A stretch of 64,000 nt of DNA from Hofstenia miamia (GCA_004352715.1 SCFE01000082.1:886948-950947); one strand, 5' to 3'; positions 20,301 to 33,000 are shown, counted from the first letter of the stretch. Translations and numbers: made by a program. Notes: generated by a model not told the origin, from the sequence alone.

Positions 20301-22551
20301 CAGTCCCACTAAATTTTGACGAGCTTATAAGTTTGTATAACGAAGGCAGTCTTCTAAGATTTCATCCATAAATATATTTATCGAAAATCATGGTTTCACA
20401 ATCTATACAAGATTTGTTGCACCAAAATTAGGATGAATAATGTTTCGAGATAGCTCGCTCCCCACTTTGTTGTTTATTTTATTGGAAATTGAAGTCCAAA
20501 ATTTGCCTAATGAACCTAATTGTCTGCCTCTTTCTAATAGCTAGTAGAACTTTAAAAATCAAAATTTTTTCGTCTAAATCGTCCACTGTTGCATCAATGC
20601 TTTCTTTCAAAATCTCATCTATATTTAACTTTTCATTGTGATTTCAATTTTATCTAGCTCCTGACTTCTCATATATACTAAATTCAAATTCCTGGAGTCT
20701 TAAAATTGATATAGCTTTTTTCTCAGATTGTCTTCTTCTCATAGCAACTAAAATATACAAAAATCGTAGCATACGAAAACTAAAAAGAATTAGAATTTCA
20801 CAATATAGATGTTTTTGTGTACAAGCTAAATAAATATTAATAGAATTTTCGTGAAATCATAGCAATAGGGTTTTTCAAGCATGACATTACTATGACAAAC
20901 TAGCAATTATCATAAAGAAATAGTTTTAAGCTGATTTACTTTGGGGCTAACTTAGCCTATTGATGTTTTTGTTGAATCTAAATAAGCAAAGTTAGGATAG
21001 CTCCTATATTATGAACACAAAAACTACTTAAAAAGTATGGAAAGTCAAAAAATATCAAGTTCTTCCTATTTGATTTGAGCTCAAAATCCTATTCTAGTTG
21101 TTATTGAGGTAACAAAATTACCTCAAACTTAGTTTAATCTTTAAATCTTTGATTACTATCTAGAAAATAATGGTGGTATTTTAAAATATACTTCTATTTG
21201 AAATGCAGTATATCAGATATAAAGTGCTTCCTATTACTGATATAGTAAATATTGATTTCAAAATAGTTGAGTTGTAGCAAATAACAAACCATAGGCTTAA
21301 ATTCCTATATTTTTACACATTGGATGGGAGATTAAAGCAGATTCTAGTACATTACTTCGGATAATCAAATGTTTCGAAAATGTGATCTCATCTCCTTGTT
21401 CTCTTTCAATTAAATGATTAATTTTCTCAAAAAGAAATGAAATATTTTTTGAACAAAAACACGTGGAAAAGTTTTTTTGCCCCTTCTTTAAGAAGTTTCT
21501 AGCGGCGCCCTTGATGTCAAGTACCTTTCTCTGCTATATTTCTTAGGAATAATAATAGGAAAAAATGTAATTTTCCAAAAACTACAATATTAATGATTAA
21601 TTAGTGTATAACAAATGATGTAGCTCCTTTGCCAAAATTTCAAGAATTAAGAATATGTATGGTACACAAATGTTTTTCAATGCTACATGCGAATTTTACA
21701 ATAAATTGCCATTGACATTAAGGATTTCAATGTTAGGAAACAAGAATTAAGAGAGTATTTCTTAACGATTACTGTTCCATCAAAGAAGTACTCACATAAC
21801 TTTCGTGTTTCATGAATGCATAGCGATATATTTGCCGATTAAATATTTTTGTTTTCTTTTTGCAATTTATAGTGTAGCTAATATAGCTTTTGAAAAGTAA
21901 AAAAAGTAAATAAAGAATGATAAATTGCTTAAGTTTATATATAATCTCTTAGGAAAATCTCGGACTAGAAGAACCGCAATGTTTCATGATTAAATAGGAG
22001 TGGACAGGACAAAACTGCGATCAAGACTAGACAACTTCCAGTTCTGAGATAAACTGCTCAAGAACTGTAGGTGTCGACAAAGACTAGAGATCGGGCGGAT
22101 ACAGCCCTCTATGTAATTGCTTTTTTAGATTTTGGATACCTTTATTAATTAGTGACTCATAAGAGAAACCAATTAAATTTCAAAAATTTCCTATTTTGTT
22201 TAAAGTTGAGCCAGTTTTTTTAACATTTTTGTTGTCTACTCTGTCATCGAGTATATTTTTGCCATTGCAGTCAATTAGTTCATTGAGAACGTATTCTTAA
22301 ATCATTAATGAAATTTATCAATGCCTTTAACACTGCCAATACAGCAAGTAAGGTATCGTACCTCAACACGTTAAAACTAGAAAGCAAATAATAATCCATT
22401 GATTTCTCAAAAACGAAAAACTTATACTGAAATCCCGGTACGTTAAAGGATTTTCGAGGAAGTATCCGTCCCGTACCGTACGTTAGCGGCACTACATCTT
22501 TAATTCAGCACCGCACCGACGGGACCGGTACCAGGAATATGACCAGGACGG
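17387..22551. other. No recognised gene
   Basis: Long AT-rich stretch. It contains the 212-bp hAT-like element at 18792, two telomere-like TTAGGG units at 19917-19932 (too few to be meaningful), and an alternating run of intergenic DNA without long frames. Nothing coding could be supported. Confidence 0.5.
18792..19003. mobile_element. hAT-like MITE, 212 bp
   Basis: Left end CAGGCGCGTACGCAGG; right end, read in reverse complement, CAGCGTTGTACACAAGGGGG. Flanking 8-mers ATCACTAC (18784-18791) and ATCATTAC (19004-19011) agree at 7 of 8 positions, the target-duplication length of hAT elements. The internal sequence (ATGATCAAA... AAAGCGAA... TATTGAAAAA) matches the left part of the element at 30340, so both belong to one family. 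No coding capacity. Confidence 0.75.
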
Positions 22552-22562
22552 TAAAGTAGCGT

Positions 22563-22727
22563 GCACACCTACAACTTTGCGCACAACTTTTTGGGTAATT
22601 ATAAAGTTCACAACAAAAATATTTTGCGTACACACTTCCAACTTTGCGCGCAACTTTTCGGGGATTATAAAGTTCACAACAAAAATATTTTGCGTACACA
22701 CTTACAACTTTGCGCACAACTTTTTAG
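22563..22727 (+). repeat. Subterminal tandem repeat, about 66-bp unit, 2.5 copies
   Basis: Each unit runs from ACAC-TACAACTTTGCGC-CAACTTTT through ATTATAAAGTTCACAACAAA to AATATTTTGCGT. The apparent open frames over this block on both strands are repeat shadows. Confidence 0.85.
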
Positions 22728-23639
22728 TTGAATTATATGTATTGCAATTTTTATTAATTAAATTTATCAGTAAATTACATTACAACCCATACAATGAAGC
22801 AGTCTGAAGGAAAAAGACATAGTTTTGAAAGCACCTTGTGCTTTTTATAACATTTGCAGTATAAATGATTGTAAAAAATCGATTAATATTTGTCTAAACC
22901 ACATTAATTGTATGTTATTAGCAAGTTATTACTATTTGAAAATTTAAACTAAAGAAATTTTGATGTTTAAAAACTTTGATTGAAATTTGAAGTGAGATAT
23001 GTTTCAAAATTGAATATGCTGATGATATAGAATGATAACGAATTGCTTTTCCTTGTGATATCATTACAATTTGATATTACAGAAAAATGGTTGTCTTTTA
23101 ATTGTAGCTTGCAATTTGTTATTTATGTTATTAAATATTAGAAATCACTACATTTAATTGGCATTACGTATTACCACATGTGTTCTACGTATATTTCGTC
23201 ACCATCATTCACCATATTTTACCTAATGGCCATAACATATGCACGAAAGTTAAAATATGGCCATTATGGGCTGCTAAAAAATTTCGCCTTACCATATATG
23301 GCCATACCATAAACGGTACCCCTGATTCTCATTATATTCGAAAAGTAAACAATGAGTAATTAAAACTATGCGTCAGAGGGTACGTTGTGCGAGTGCGCCA
23401 AACCCTGCATACAAGAATGAATGAATACTACAATTATTGAAACACAGGAAGATTATGGGATGCAAAAGTAAAAATATTTTAGAAAATTAATAACAATAAT
23501 TTTAAAATTGTTATTATAATATAATAATTATATCATCTGTTAATTAATTACAATAATTTTCTTCATTTGTAATTATATTTTTATTAAAGAAAAGTAGTTT
23601 ATTACAAAATTTAAATTGTGCACTCCTCAGAAATAAATT

Positions 23640-23863
23640 TTTGAATTAAAAGTTCACAACAAAGTTGGAATCGCGTACACACTTACAACTTTTCTTGTGC
23701 GCCTCATTAAATCACGAAAGGTTGCGCGCAAAAGTAGAACCAATTTAACTTCTCAAATTAGGTTGCGCGCAAAGTTGGAATCGCGTACACACTTACAACT
23801 TTTCTTGTGCGCCTCATTAAATCAAGATAGGTTGCGCGCAAAGTTGTAAGTGTGCACGCTACT
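23640..23863 (-). repeat. Right subterminal repeat block of the MITE-like element
   Basis: AAAGTTGGAATCGCGTACAC then CTTGTGCGCCTCATTAAATC, followed by GGTTGCGCGCAAA, occurs twice in the same order, then the terminal inverted repeat. Confidence 0.85.
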
Positions 23864-23866
23864 TAA

Positions 23867-25584
23867 CGTACCGCATAACTCTAGTCTAAACACTAACATG
23901 TATGCTGTACCTATTAAAATACAAGCCATTTTGTCTACGTATTCAAACCATTTTTTCAAGTTCAGAAATGTCATAATACTAATTGACTACAGACTTGGTG
24001 GGATTATATAATGCTTAAATTGTGTCATCATTTTTAAAACTGCGGATTGGTACAGAAAGCGTTCCTGTTTTATCAGTTTTCACCATGCTAATTGCTGACA
24101 TTCGTTGAGTGAGAGTATTCTATCATGGCTCCCTCCAAATTCAAAAATGAAAGAGACAATGCGACATTCCATTTGATGAGTCAAGAGCAGAACCTCAAGA
24201 GGTTGCATTTAACCATACACTCATTATACAATTTTTAAATGCTGTCTATATAAATATGTTCTTGTAATAACTATGTTTTTGGGCTATACTTATTTCTCAG
24301 TATTAGAAAATGTCAGCTAAGCAAAAACATGTTCACTTCCTGTGCATATTTGTATTTGCCATGAGAAATCCATGTAAGAGTACCAGCATACGAGAATTAT
24401 TGTTAGGCGACAAGTCAATTTCGAACTTAGACATTTCGAAAGTTATCTGCAGTATCAAGATTACTTTAGCTGAAAATAATATTCTACGAAATTAAACACG
24501 TGCGCACGAAATAATCGGGATTCCTGTCATGTAGGTTGTTTTTTTAAATGTTGTTTTCCGAAAACCACTTAAAACATGGTATAATGGTAATTACTTATTT
24601 AAAAAAGGGCCACGGTTGGGTAAACAAAAATGGACACATAGCAAATCGACCAATTTACGAATTTTGGAAAGTGGACCAATCCAACAGGACACAATTTTAT
24701 ATTAAGGATGCAAAAAATCTTAAAAATTAAAAAAAATTATCTTGTAACTGGCGAAATATTTAGCTTTGTCTTTCTTTCATAATATTACTTGTACACGTCT
24801 TGTTCTTGCTTCTAGCAAGAAGAACCCAGTTCATCTCAAAGTTTAGCTCGACTGACCTAAATTAAACCCATCAAATTAGTAAAAAACACTAGATGAGCCC
24901 CCAGATTCAATCATTTTGCGCATCAAAAATTCAACAAAATATTAAACTTACAAACAAAACATGTTTCAGAAAATACTGGTAAGCTGTATGCAGGTTGACA
25001 TTTTTAACACAATCCAACGCAACGTGCCTTCAGATAAAATTAGCATAATTTCTATTCGCATCGACGGTATTCAAAATCATGATTTTTTCGAAGTTTCAAA
25101 TTCAGACATTAAATTTGATTGCCAAAATGTATGTCTAGAAAATGAAATATTGGTGCTGTTCCACACATTAGATTTAGATATTTCGCACGAGCTGGGGTTA
25201 GCATAGTATATTATTGGTCTAATTATGTTATAAACTATTGCATTACCTCAAATTGAACTTAAATTTGCTTTAATGGTGCTTTTTTCAAATTGACATTCAT
25301 TCACTAAGTACCTTTCAAAAAGAAAATCAAACTGAATTAGTTGAAAGGTTTTCTTTAAATGATTTTCTTATAAAATTATAATATGACATCATTAAACTAA
25401 ATTATTGAAAGTCTACATAATTAACCATTAATATCAAAATTAAAAATAGACATAACTATCAAAGCAAAATATATTTTGAAAGCACAAATCTTTTAAGGCA
25501 ATTCAATGCGTGCCAACACATTTATTTCCAGTATTTTTTAAGGCTGTTGGAAAATGTACTAGAGAGTGACAAGGTGAATCAAAC
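23867..25584. other. Unassigned; several short open frames
   Basis: Plus-strand frames at 24125-24238 (MAPSKFKNERDN start, 37 codons), 24310-24495, 24548-24730 and 24961-25206 are open but share no recognised motif and lack convincing splice pairs. They might be exons of an unknown host gene or decayed transposon ORFs. No function is proposed. Confidence 0.25.
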
Positions 25585-25775
25585 ACTAAACCGAACCCTG
25601 AGCGTTGACCTCGATTCTAAATACTTAACGTTATGGACATCTGTTCAATCAAATGGTCATTAACATCAATCATTTTCTGATAGGGTGAACAGCAACTCAT
25701 TGGTAATAGTTAACATTATCGATCTTCCCTAAAACAAGTGATAATTAGCGTTAGTAATTTCTTTGTTTGGTCGCA
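25585..25775. repeat. Dispersed repeat, copy B (partner at 10316-10545)
   Basis: Collinear with 10316-10545 through CATTAACATCAATCATTTTC and GAACAGCAACTCATT blocks; more degenerate at its start (ACCGAACCCTGAGCG). Confidence 0.65.
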
Positions 25776-25825
25776 AATGACTCCTGGTTCATCTTTAGTC
25801 TGCTGCTTCTGGACAGTGATTTTCT

Positions 25826-26089
25826 GACCAAGAATTTAGCGACTGGATAAACTTGTCATCATATCTTTCTTCAAAAACAATGATCAATGCCATTAACGTC
25901 ATCAATGACTTTGTAGAAACCGAGGTGAAGGTAGGTTATGCCTTCACTGGTGCAGCTAAATCAGAAAGGCACGTTCAGAATTTCTTACAGTTAGTGAAAA
26001 CAGATAGGAAGGACAGACCAAGCCTTCGGAAGAGGAAGCTGACTAAAGATTCAATAGCAGCGTTCACTTTGCACATTGACATTAGATAA
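25826..26089 (+). pseudogene. C-terminal fragment of a transposon-associated protein (tentative)
   Basis: The frame reads EFSDWINLSSYL, then MINAINVINDFVETEVKV, then HVQNFLQLVKTDRKDRPSLRKRKL before the stop at 26087. This layout (W near an acidic loop, a VVND-AERGV-like helix, Q-LLQVV--HRK-P at the end) resembles an uncharacterised family often found in transposon-like invertebrate loci; that is recalled, not searched. Upstream, another frame contains LLLLDSDFL, suggesting a frameshift before 25826. The function of this family is not known to me. Confidence 0.35.
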
Positions 26090-26352
26090 CAGCTCCGTAT
26101 TTTTTTATGAATTCCTCAAGTTGTTTTGTTTTAATTACTCTTTAATTTTGTAAGCACTGTTCAAGAAGGAACACAGTGGAATAAGCATAAAATATGTTTA
26201 TAAAATGGTACAGCACTTTTGTGTTCTTTTTCTTGAATTTTCGTTATTTTCCGTTAATTCAACAGGGATGTGGACCCAGGAAATGTAAATCACAATTCAT
26301 AAAAATTTGAGCAAGTTATTTTTTCATGAGGTAGAATATTTTTATTGTGCCG

Positions 26353-26384
<32 letters not shown>

Positions 26385-26607
26385 NNNNNNNNNNNNNNNN
26401 NNNNNNNNNNNNNNNNNNNNNNNNNNNNNNNNNNNNNNNNNNNNNNNNNNNNNNNNNNNNNNNNNNNNNNNNNNNNNNNNNNNNNNNNNNNNNNNNNNNN
26501 NNNNNNNNNNNNNNNNNNNNNNNNNNNNNNNNNNNNNNNNNNNNNNNNNNNNNNNNNNNNNNNNNNNNNNNNNNNNNNNNNNNNNNNNNNNNNNNNNNNN
26601 NNNNNNN
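26385..26607. other. Assembly gap (223 Ns) beside (TA)n
   Basis: The left flank is a (TA)n tract of about 30 bases. Confidence 0.95.
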
Positions 26608-28082
26608 ATCTATTAAATATCCTTTGAATTATATTTAAAAAAATCTGCACAATATACAATTAACTATGTAAGTATAATTAGAAAATGAATGAATAAACTT
26701 TTGTAAAAATATTTAATGAAATAAAGTTCCTTTATTTTGTGGAATCTTTCTCAGAGACTAATTTACTAAATTTAATATTAAGAGCATAACGATTTTCTTA
26801 ATGTATAATTTTCAAATGTTGCTATTGTTATTTATCTTTTCGATAATGATGTTTAATATTGATCTTTTATATTTAGTTTGTATTTTTTCAAGATAATTGA
26901 AATTGTTTCAGAGATTTGTCATTGAACAAACAAATACAATACTATATAATTGAATCCTGTAAAATTTGCATTAGTAGAGGTATGTACGAATTTTTTTGGT
27001 CTACTACAGTCCATTCGTTCATTTTCAGAGACCATAATAAAAAGTTTCTGGTCTGCTTTCGCGAATAAATATACACTGTACGTTTGAATTATGCTTTTGC
27101 TTTGGTATTGGTTAAACATTTAAAACTTTCGTGCGTCTTTATGGGTGCCTATGTATTCTAATGGTTTGAAATAGTTTATAGATTTTCCTACAATGCTAGC
27201 CGAGTTTGAGTTTCGCAGATGTTTAAACACTCTTGCCATACCTAGGTATCAATTCTTCAAATGCTAAAAGGCATTGCTAGACAGGGAAAATTATATTTTA
27301 GGCAGAAAACTTCTATGAATCACACCAAATATTTGTAATAAATTAAGTGATCAGTTTGTGAGTTTAACTGTTTTGGCAGTGATTTCAGAACCCGACACTA
27401 AGAACTTACATTTCTGGCTAAACTATATCAATGTCATTGCACTTGATAGTTCACTATTTTTATTGCTTCTCAATACTTATAAGAAAGTGTAAAACTATTG
27501 TATAAAAAAAATTCCAAACTCGATGATTTCTTAACTCAGCTACTTAACTTAATTAACATATTGAAAAAGATGCATTTTGCAACTAAATGATAGAATTATA
27601 TGAATTATAGAATTAATTATGAGCAAATATGTTGAAATGAGAAAAATCAAATGTAAAATAGTTTATTCATTTACCAAAAATATACAATTCTCTTCTTCAA
27701 GAATCTTAGTCTGCTGATGTGCATACGAAGCCCAATAGGCTCAAGTGAGCAATACAGCAAAAAACAATGGTTCAATACTCTTAATTAATAAACAAATAGT
27801 GAACGCGCATTTTTGAATTGCTCAGTAACAACAAAGAAAATTTCATTCTCAAGTACATGTGGGTACGGTAAGAAAGTATTGCAAACAACAAAAACGAAGT
27901 TTCCCAAAAAAATAAATGTGAATGTTTGCTTGATATAATTTCTATTTTTTAATTATTATGTCAATTTCGAATTTTCTAGTAATATTTTTTGTAGAATAAT
28001 AATGAAAATTCTATGGAACTTTGCAAATTTCTTTATAATTTCAATGCTTACACGTATGCATACTATATATATATATATATAC
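26608..28082. other. No recognised gene
   Basis: AT-rich DNA with short frames only. A (TA)n tract ends it at 28062-28082. Confidence 0.5.
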
Positions 28083-28086
28083 ATAT

Positions 28087-28252
28087 GGGCTCTAGATACT
28101 ATGGGATTTGTATCCACCGCCCGCACTTTCCGATTTTCCATAGTATCAGCACTCTCTTTGATGCAAAGCCAGAATAATTCATTTTATACAAAAATTTTTA
28201 CATTGGTCATTCGGAAAAGGGGTCTAATAGTATCTTGCGCCCGTACATATTT
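28087..28252 (+). repeat. Dispersed repeat with hairpin (partner at 60378-60432)
   Basis: 28087-28141 (GGGCTCTAGATACTATGGGA, then TTGTATCCACCGCCC) recurs at 60378-60432. Here GATACTATGG pairs with CCATAGTATC at 28139-28148 as a 10-bp stem. A second inverted relation is CTAATAGTATCTTGCGCCC at 28223-28241. GTATCCA-CGCC motifs recur up to the next (TA)n tract. Confidence 0.65.
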
Positions 28253-28300
28253 TTTTGTATCCAGCGCCTTTGATATTTTGAAATTTTGTATCCAAGGCCC

Positions 28301-28331
<31 letters not shown>

Positions 28332-28634
28332 NNNNNNNNNNNNNNNNNNNNNNNNNNNNNNNNNNNNNNNNNNNNNNNNNNNNNNNNNNNNNNNNNNNNN
28401 NNNNNNNNNNNNNNNNNNNNNNNNNNNNNNNNNNNNNNNNNNNNNNNNNNNNNNNNNNNNNNNNNNNNNNNNNNNNNNNNNNNNNNNNNNNNNNNNNNNN
28501 NNNNNNNNNNNNNNNNNNNNNNNNNNNNNNNNNNNNNNNNNNNNNNNNNNNNNNNNNNNNNNNNNNNNNNNNNNNNNNNNNNNNNNNNNNNNNNNNNNNN
28601 NNNNNNNNNNNNNNNNNNNNNNNNNNNNNNNNNN
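28332..28634. other. Assembly gap (303 Ns) flanked by (TA)n on both sides
   Basis: TA runs at 28303-28331 and 28639-28669 border the gap, so it probably lies within or between TA tracts. Confidence 0.95.
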
Positions 28635-28669
<35 letters not shown>

Positions 28670-28671
<2 letters not shown>

Positions 28672-30339
28672 GTGCATATATGAAACATAAGCGAATAAAT
28701 TTGTTCTTAAATATATACTGAAAACTATTGACGTTCCTGATATGTACAAAAACAGAACACAACCATGTTCTTTTTTAGGAAAATAAACCATGTTTCAGAA
28801 AAGGCAAGATCGGGCTTGGACTTTCTGTGACTAGCTCACAATGGTTTTTGCCAAAAAATTTTGGTGGGGAGGAGGGGGGATAAATAAAATTTTTCAGGAT
28901 TTATTAAATTTTGTCATGCCCTTTCTTCATTTAAATTTTACATAAGAAGTTTAAATAAGCAGTATAAAATGCATACGGTATTATTACGGAAATAATGGAA
29001 GATAGGGTTATTGTTTGGGATACAGTTTGGGTTTATGTTGATAAATTAGCTATTTTTGCAATTATTTGGGTGAGGGATAACACAAAATGGCTTTAGTCCA
29101 AAAGCATGAGTATTAAACAGGGCCTACATACACACGACATCAACAATATTTTTGCTGTACAAGATTTCAGCGAAAAAGTTCAATTTGCAATACATTTCAC
29201 TATGTGTGCCATGATTAATGTAGCTCTCAGAAATTTTAGTGTATTTTTAAGTTAAAATACTGTCGTTTCATGTTTTCCACTCGTCCAACGTAATTTTCGT
29301 TTTTCAATGCAAAGTATTAGACTTTGTTCTTTACATGCAAGAAAAACTATATTTAAAAATGCCTTTCATACAAACAGATTAAATTCATTTTAGGAGAAGC
29401 TGCAAATATTGTGAATTATCGTCTAGCAATTATTTATTTGTTGTTGTGAATTTGCTACTGAATGCCAATGCACCTATACATCTTTGGTGAAGAAAAAATT
29501 GCATTTTGTAAAATTTTGAACCAAATGAATGTAAATATGTAAGCCACAGAGGCCTAATTAAGTTATTGAGAATTTAATGACAACAATTACTTATTAATCA
29601 TTACATAATTACATAATTAAATCAAATATCACGATCGATGCAGTATGTACTATGTTCTCTTTATACTGACAATCAAGCAATAATTATGCCAGAAAAATGA
29701 TATATATATATTTTTTTTTTCAAGCATATTAGTAAATAACTCTGTTAGTCCCGGGTGCAGCACTCCACCAACTGTTTTTGCTACCAGTAATCGACTTAGT
29801 CTGAAGCCTCTTCGCTAAAATTTTTCATCAGAGAAGACATTATGAAAAATTGGATCATCTGTATTTTTTTTCTGCAGTGGCTCAATCAGCATCAGCCAGT
29901 TACATTTTTGCATGTGGCTGTGTTTGAGATCTTCTGGTATATTGCCCAAATATTGTTTTCAGGTGAATTTTGTTTCCCATTACTGAAATGTTTTTATCAA
30001 TATTGTTAAAAATACCATTTATACTTCTAAACTTTTTAGCATCAAATTATGTAACGCATCCATTATTCGAAAAATGTTCCACACATTGACATTTATTTAC
30101 GTCATACATGAACACAACAAATTTTGGTAAATTTAATTAAAATTTGATGATAATAGCTGAATTATATCAAAAATTATACAGGTGGAGCACTATCAGCTTC
30201 AACGGAGTTGTCTAAAGACTTGAAAAGCTCGGGGCTAGTAGGGTTAAGGGAAATTAAAATTTTTCAAGTATCCATCAACATCCACTTTCGGATCTCTAAT
30301 ACATTATAAGTACTTTAAACAATAACTAAACAGTGTATG
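28670..30339. other. No recognised gene
   Basis: AT-rich; a G-rich patch GGTGGGGAGGAGGGGGG at 28862-28878 resembles degenerate hAT-like termini but has no partner. Nothing else is visible. Confidence 0.45.
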
Positions 30340-30710
30340 CAGGGGCGTACGCAGGTTTTTCTGACGGTGACATCTTAATCATGATCAAAAGCGAATTTTT
30401 TTTGAAAATATTGAAAAAAGAGACGTAACGTTTTTATTTATCCAGTCAAAATCACTTTTGAAGACCTGGCGGNNNNNNNNNNNNNNNNNNNNNNNNNNNN
30501 NNNNNNNNNNNNNNNNNNNNNNNNNNNNNNNNNNNNNNNNNNNNNNNNNNNNNNNNNNNNNNNNNNNNNNNNNNNNNNNNNNNNNNNNNNNNNNNNNNNN
30601 NNNNNNNNNNNNNNNNNNNNNNNNNNNNNNNNNNNNNNNNNNNNNNNNNNNNNNNNNNNNNNNNNNNNNNNNNGGCATTCCACCATGTCCTCCCCTTGCG
30701 TACGCCACTG
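30340..30710. mobile_element. hAT-like MITE containing a gap
   Basis: Left end CAGGGGCGTACGCAGG; right end in reverse complement CAGTGGCGTACGCAAGGGG. Flanking 8-mers AGTGTATG (30332-30339) and AGTGTATA (30711-30718) match at 7 of 8 positions. Same family as 18792-19003. The 201-base N gap (30473-30673) leaves the interior length uncertain. Confidence 0.8.
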
Positions 30711-30719
30711 AGTGTATAG

Positions 30720-32099
30720 TGTAGACTGAAATATATATAATTATAAAATATTGGCGCGAAATTTATTTCTAGTTTTCTATGAATTTCAGGTTAGAAGCTT
30801 AATTAAAATTGATTGATTTTTCTATGTTCAAATTTTTAATTGATTTGTTTCTTTTACTTATTATTGATTTTTGTGAGAATTTTTTTGAAATGAACAAAAG
30901 AATCTAGAGATGTGACCCAAATTATTATTTCACATTTGTGTAAATTAAATTTCTGGTAAAAATGATACTTTGTAGAAGAATTGAATCTACTATGCTTCAA
31001 AATTGTTATTATAGTTTTACTAATGCAGTACCCGTCTACCTGTGTAATGGTGGTAAAAGACGAAATTGATACAATTGAGTCAATTTGGTTAGATTTCACC
31101 AAAATATTAATATTGGTATATATATATATATATATATATACAATGAAAGTTAGATATTTTATTCTGCTACATTCTTAGTTAAAGTTGGAAATACAAAACA
31201 AAATTATTTAAAGTGAACAAGGTGTTCTTTACAATACTTCTTAGTCTTTTCACTTAAATTCCTCTTGTTCGAGTTCGATGATGATAATAATATTACATTT
31301 CTCTCAAAGTATACTGGAAATTAGTTAAGATTCTGCAATGGATGCGTGCAAACTGGAAGCAAAGTTTCATTACATATGTAAGTTAAGGTGCATGATACTT
31401 CAAATATGACTTCTTATATTTATAGTAATTTAAACAAATCAAAGAACAATTGCGCACATATTATGAAAATCTCATTCATTAGATACTTTGAATTCAATAC
31501 TAGATTTTCTTCACGATATCTCCTCTGTTAATGCATTTTTTACTCATACTGGAATTTATCATTACAATGAGAATCAAAACTGCCTACTTCAAGTTAAACT
31601 AAAATCTGATTGAAACTACCGTATATTACCTAGTGTTGCACAAGAAATGATTCCTAAACTTCTCAAATTTACATGCAAAACAGAGATGTGAAACAGTTCA
31701 GTGGAATCGAGTCAATTGATCTTGTCATTCAAGATTTGAGTAGGAATTGATGTAGAGGAAATAGAAAGATCAACAAGAGAATTGTTAAATAAAGAGATAA
31801 CGATTTGCCTTTAAGATCTGAGAAAGAAGCACCACTGTTTAAAAATTCACGCATAAGATGTAAAACTTTAAAAATACAAGTTCCAGTATACAATACGAAT
31901 TACAAACCCTATGCTATTAATCATCTTTTGGTGTATTGCATCTTGAAAATAGTAGAAAATAAAAAAAAATGCGAAGCAATTTAAAATTTGTGTGACTATA
32001 ATCAACCTCAATTAAATGTCGTACTTCTTATGATACCCAATCTTATGTCCAATCCTATTTGAAAACACCGCCTCTCCTCTAACTGATACACTTATTTCA
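30720..32099. other. No recognised gene
   Basis: AT-rich, with a short (TA)n at 31119-31140. No motif seen. Confidence 0.5.
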
Positions 32100-33000
32100 T
32101 TGGGTCAAATATTTAACATTAACTTATCCTGTGTATTGGAAAATTGCAGTTTTATAGAAATCAGGCAAAAATTTGCTTACAACATTTATACTCCATTTTC
32201 TCAATTAGTCTTGATTTTATCTTTAAATATGTTGACAAAAATATCAATGCCTCATCCATCTACATATGTTTTAGTAAAGCCCTTGATAAGGTGCCTCATT
32301 CTCAAATGTTTCGCATTAGATCTCGACTTTCTTCTGAATTTCGTACCCCATCTGGTGTTTCTCAAGGCTTCTTTAGCGGGCCTCTTATTTTTCTAATATT
32401 TTATATGTTTCTATTAATTGTATTTCTCATTTCAATTCTATTGGCATGTCATATGCGGATAGCATCCCACAAGCGTGAGCAACCTCAAGTTTCTTTTAAC
32501 AATACATTATAATGATCTATAAGTGATCATATTTCTTTCAATACTTCAAAATTAGAAGGCCTTTTCTCAATGGGTAATGTTAAGCCTCATTCCATTACAA
32601 TTTCTACGTTTGAAATACTTTTTAGCGTTAAAATTTGAATTAGGAGTTGTTATTACTAATAATTTAGTGCAGAAGTAGCATATTTCTCTTAAAAATAAAA
32701 CGGCTCTTGTCCTCTATTTGATCAGAAATCGGTTATATCCAAATGTACTCATTTTCGAACATGGTTACTTCTGAAAATGTACTGCTTGTTATCTGTAAGC
32801 TATGCTTCACAGTGTTTGTATCTTGATTTAACGTTCTTTAACCTGCAATGGATTGCATGGAAGAAATCTGCAGTTAGGCCAATGTCTGTTCAAGAAAGCC
32901 TTTCATTCTGTCATACTGCTTGTAAAAGAGTGATCTTCTCGAATAAATCAAAGATTTAGCTTTAACTACTAAAGACACAGTATGTTCATGACCTGCTAAA
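32100..33000 (+). pseudogene. Decayed non-LTR reverse transcriptase
   Basis: The 32144 frame contains YICFSKALDKVPH (about 32261-32300), matching the RT block usually seen as DFSKAFDKV-H, but the catalytic Asp is replaced by Cys. Next is GVSQGFFSGPLIFLIF (about 32354-32400) for GVPQGS-LGPLLFL. After a frame change, SYADS at 32449-32463 stands for YADD, with the second Asp lost. A C-terminal part at 32777-32959 (YASQCLYLDLTFFNLQ) fits the tail of such proteins. Two active-site losses and frameshifts show it is an old inactive copy. It lies directly upstream of a Tc1-like fragment. Confidence 0.65.

Larger units (their letters stand above)
22555..23863. mobile_element. MITE-like DNA transposon with internal end-motif repeats
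   Basis: Left end AGTAGCGTGCACACCTACAA and right end (reverse complement) AGTAGCGTGCACACTTACAA, each continuing ACTTTGCGC-CAAC. TAA flanks both sides (22552-22554, 23864-23866), consistent with a 3-bp target duplication as in PIF/Harbinger-type elements. Inside the left end are two full and one partial unit of about 66 bp; inside the right end a different unit of about 115 bp is duplicated. All units carry CACACTTACAACTT and GCGCGCAA motifs. No transposase; the centre (22730-23640) is AT-rich and unrecognised. It sits in a GTACCG-rich host sequence. Confidence 0.75.

Noticed and set aside
22492-22807. Overlapping 69-76 codon frames on both strands with repeated Cys-rich peptides
   Set aside because: They are translations of the 66-bp tandem repeat inside the MITE-like element; frames on both strands and repetition exclude a gene.
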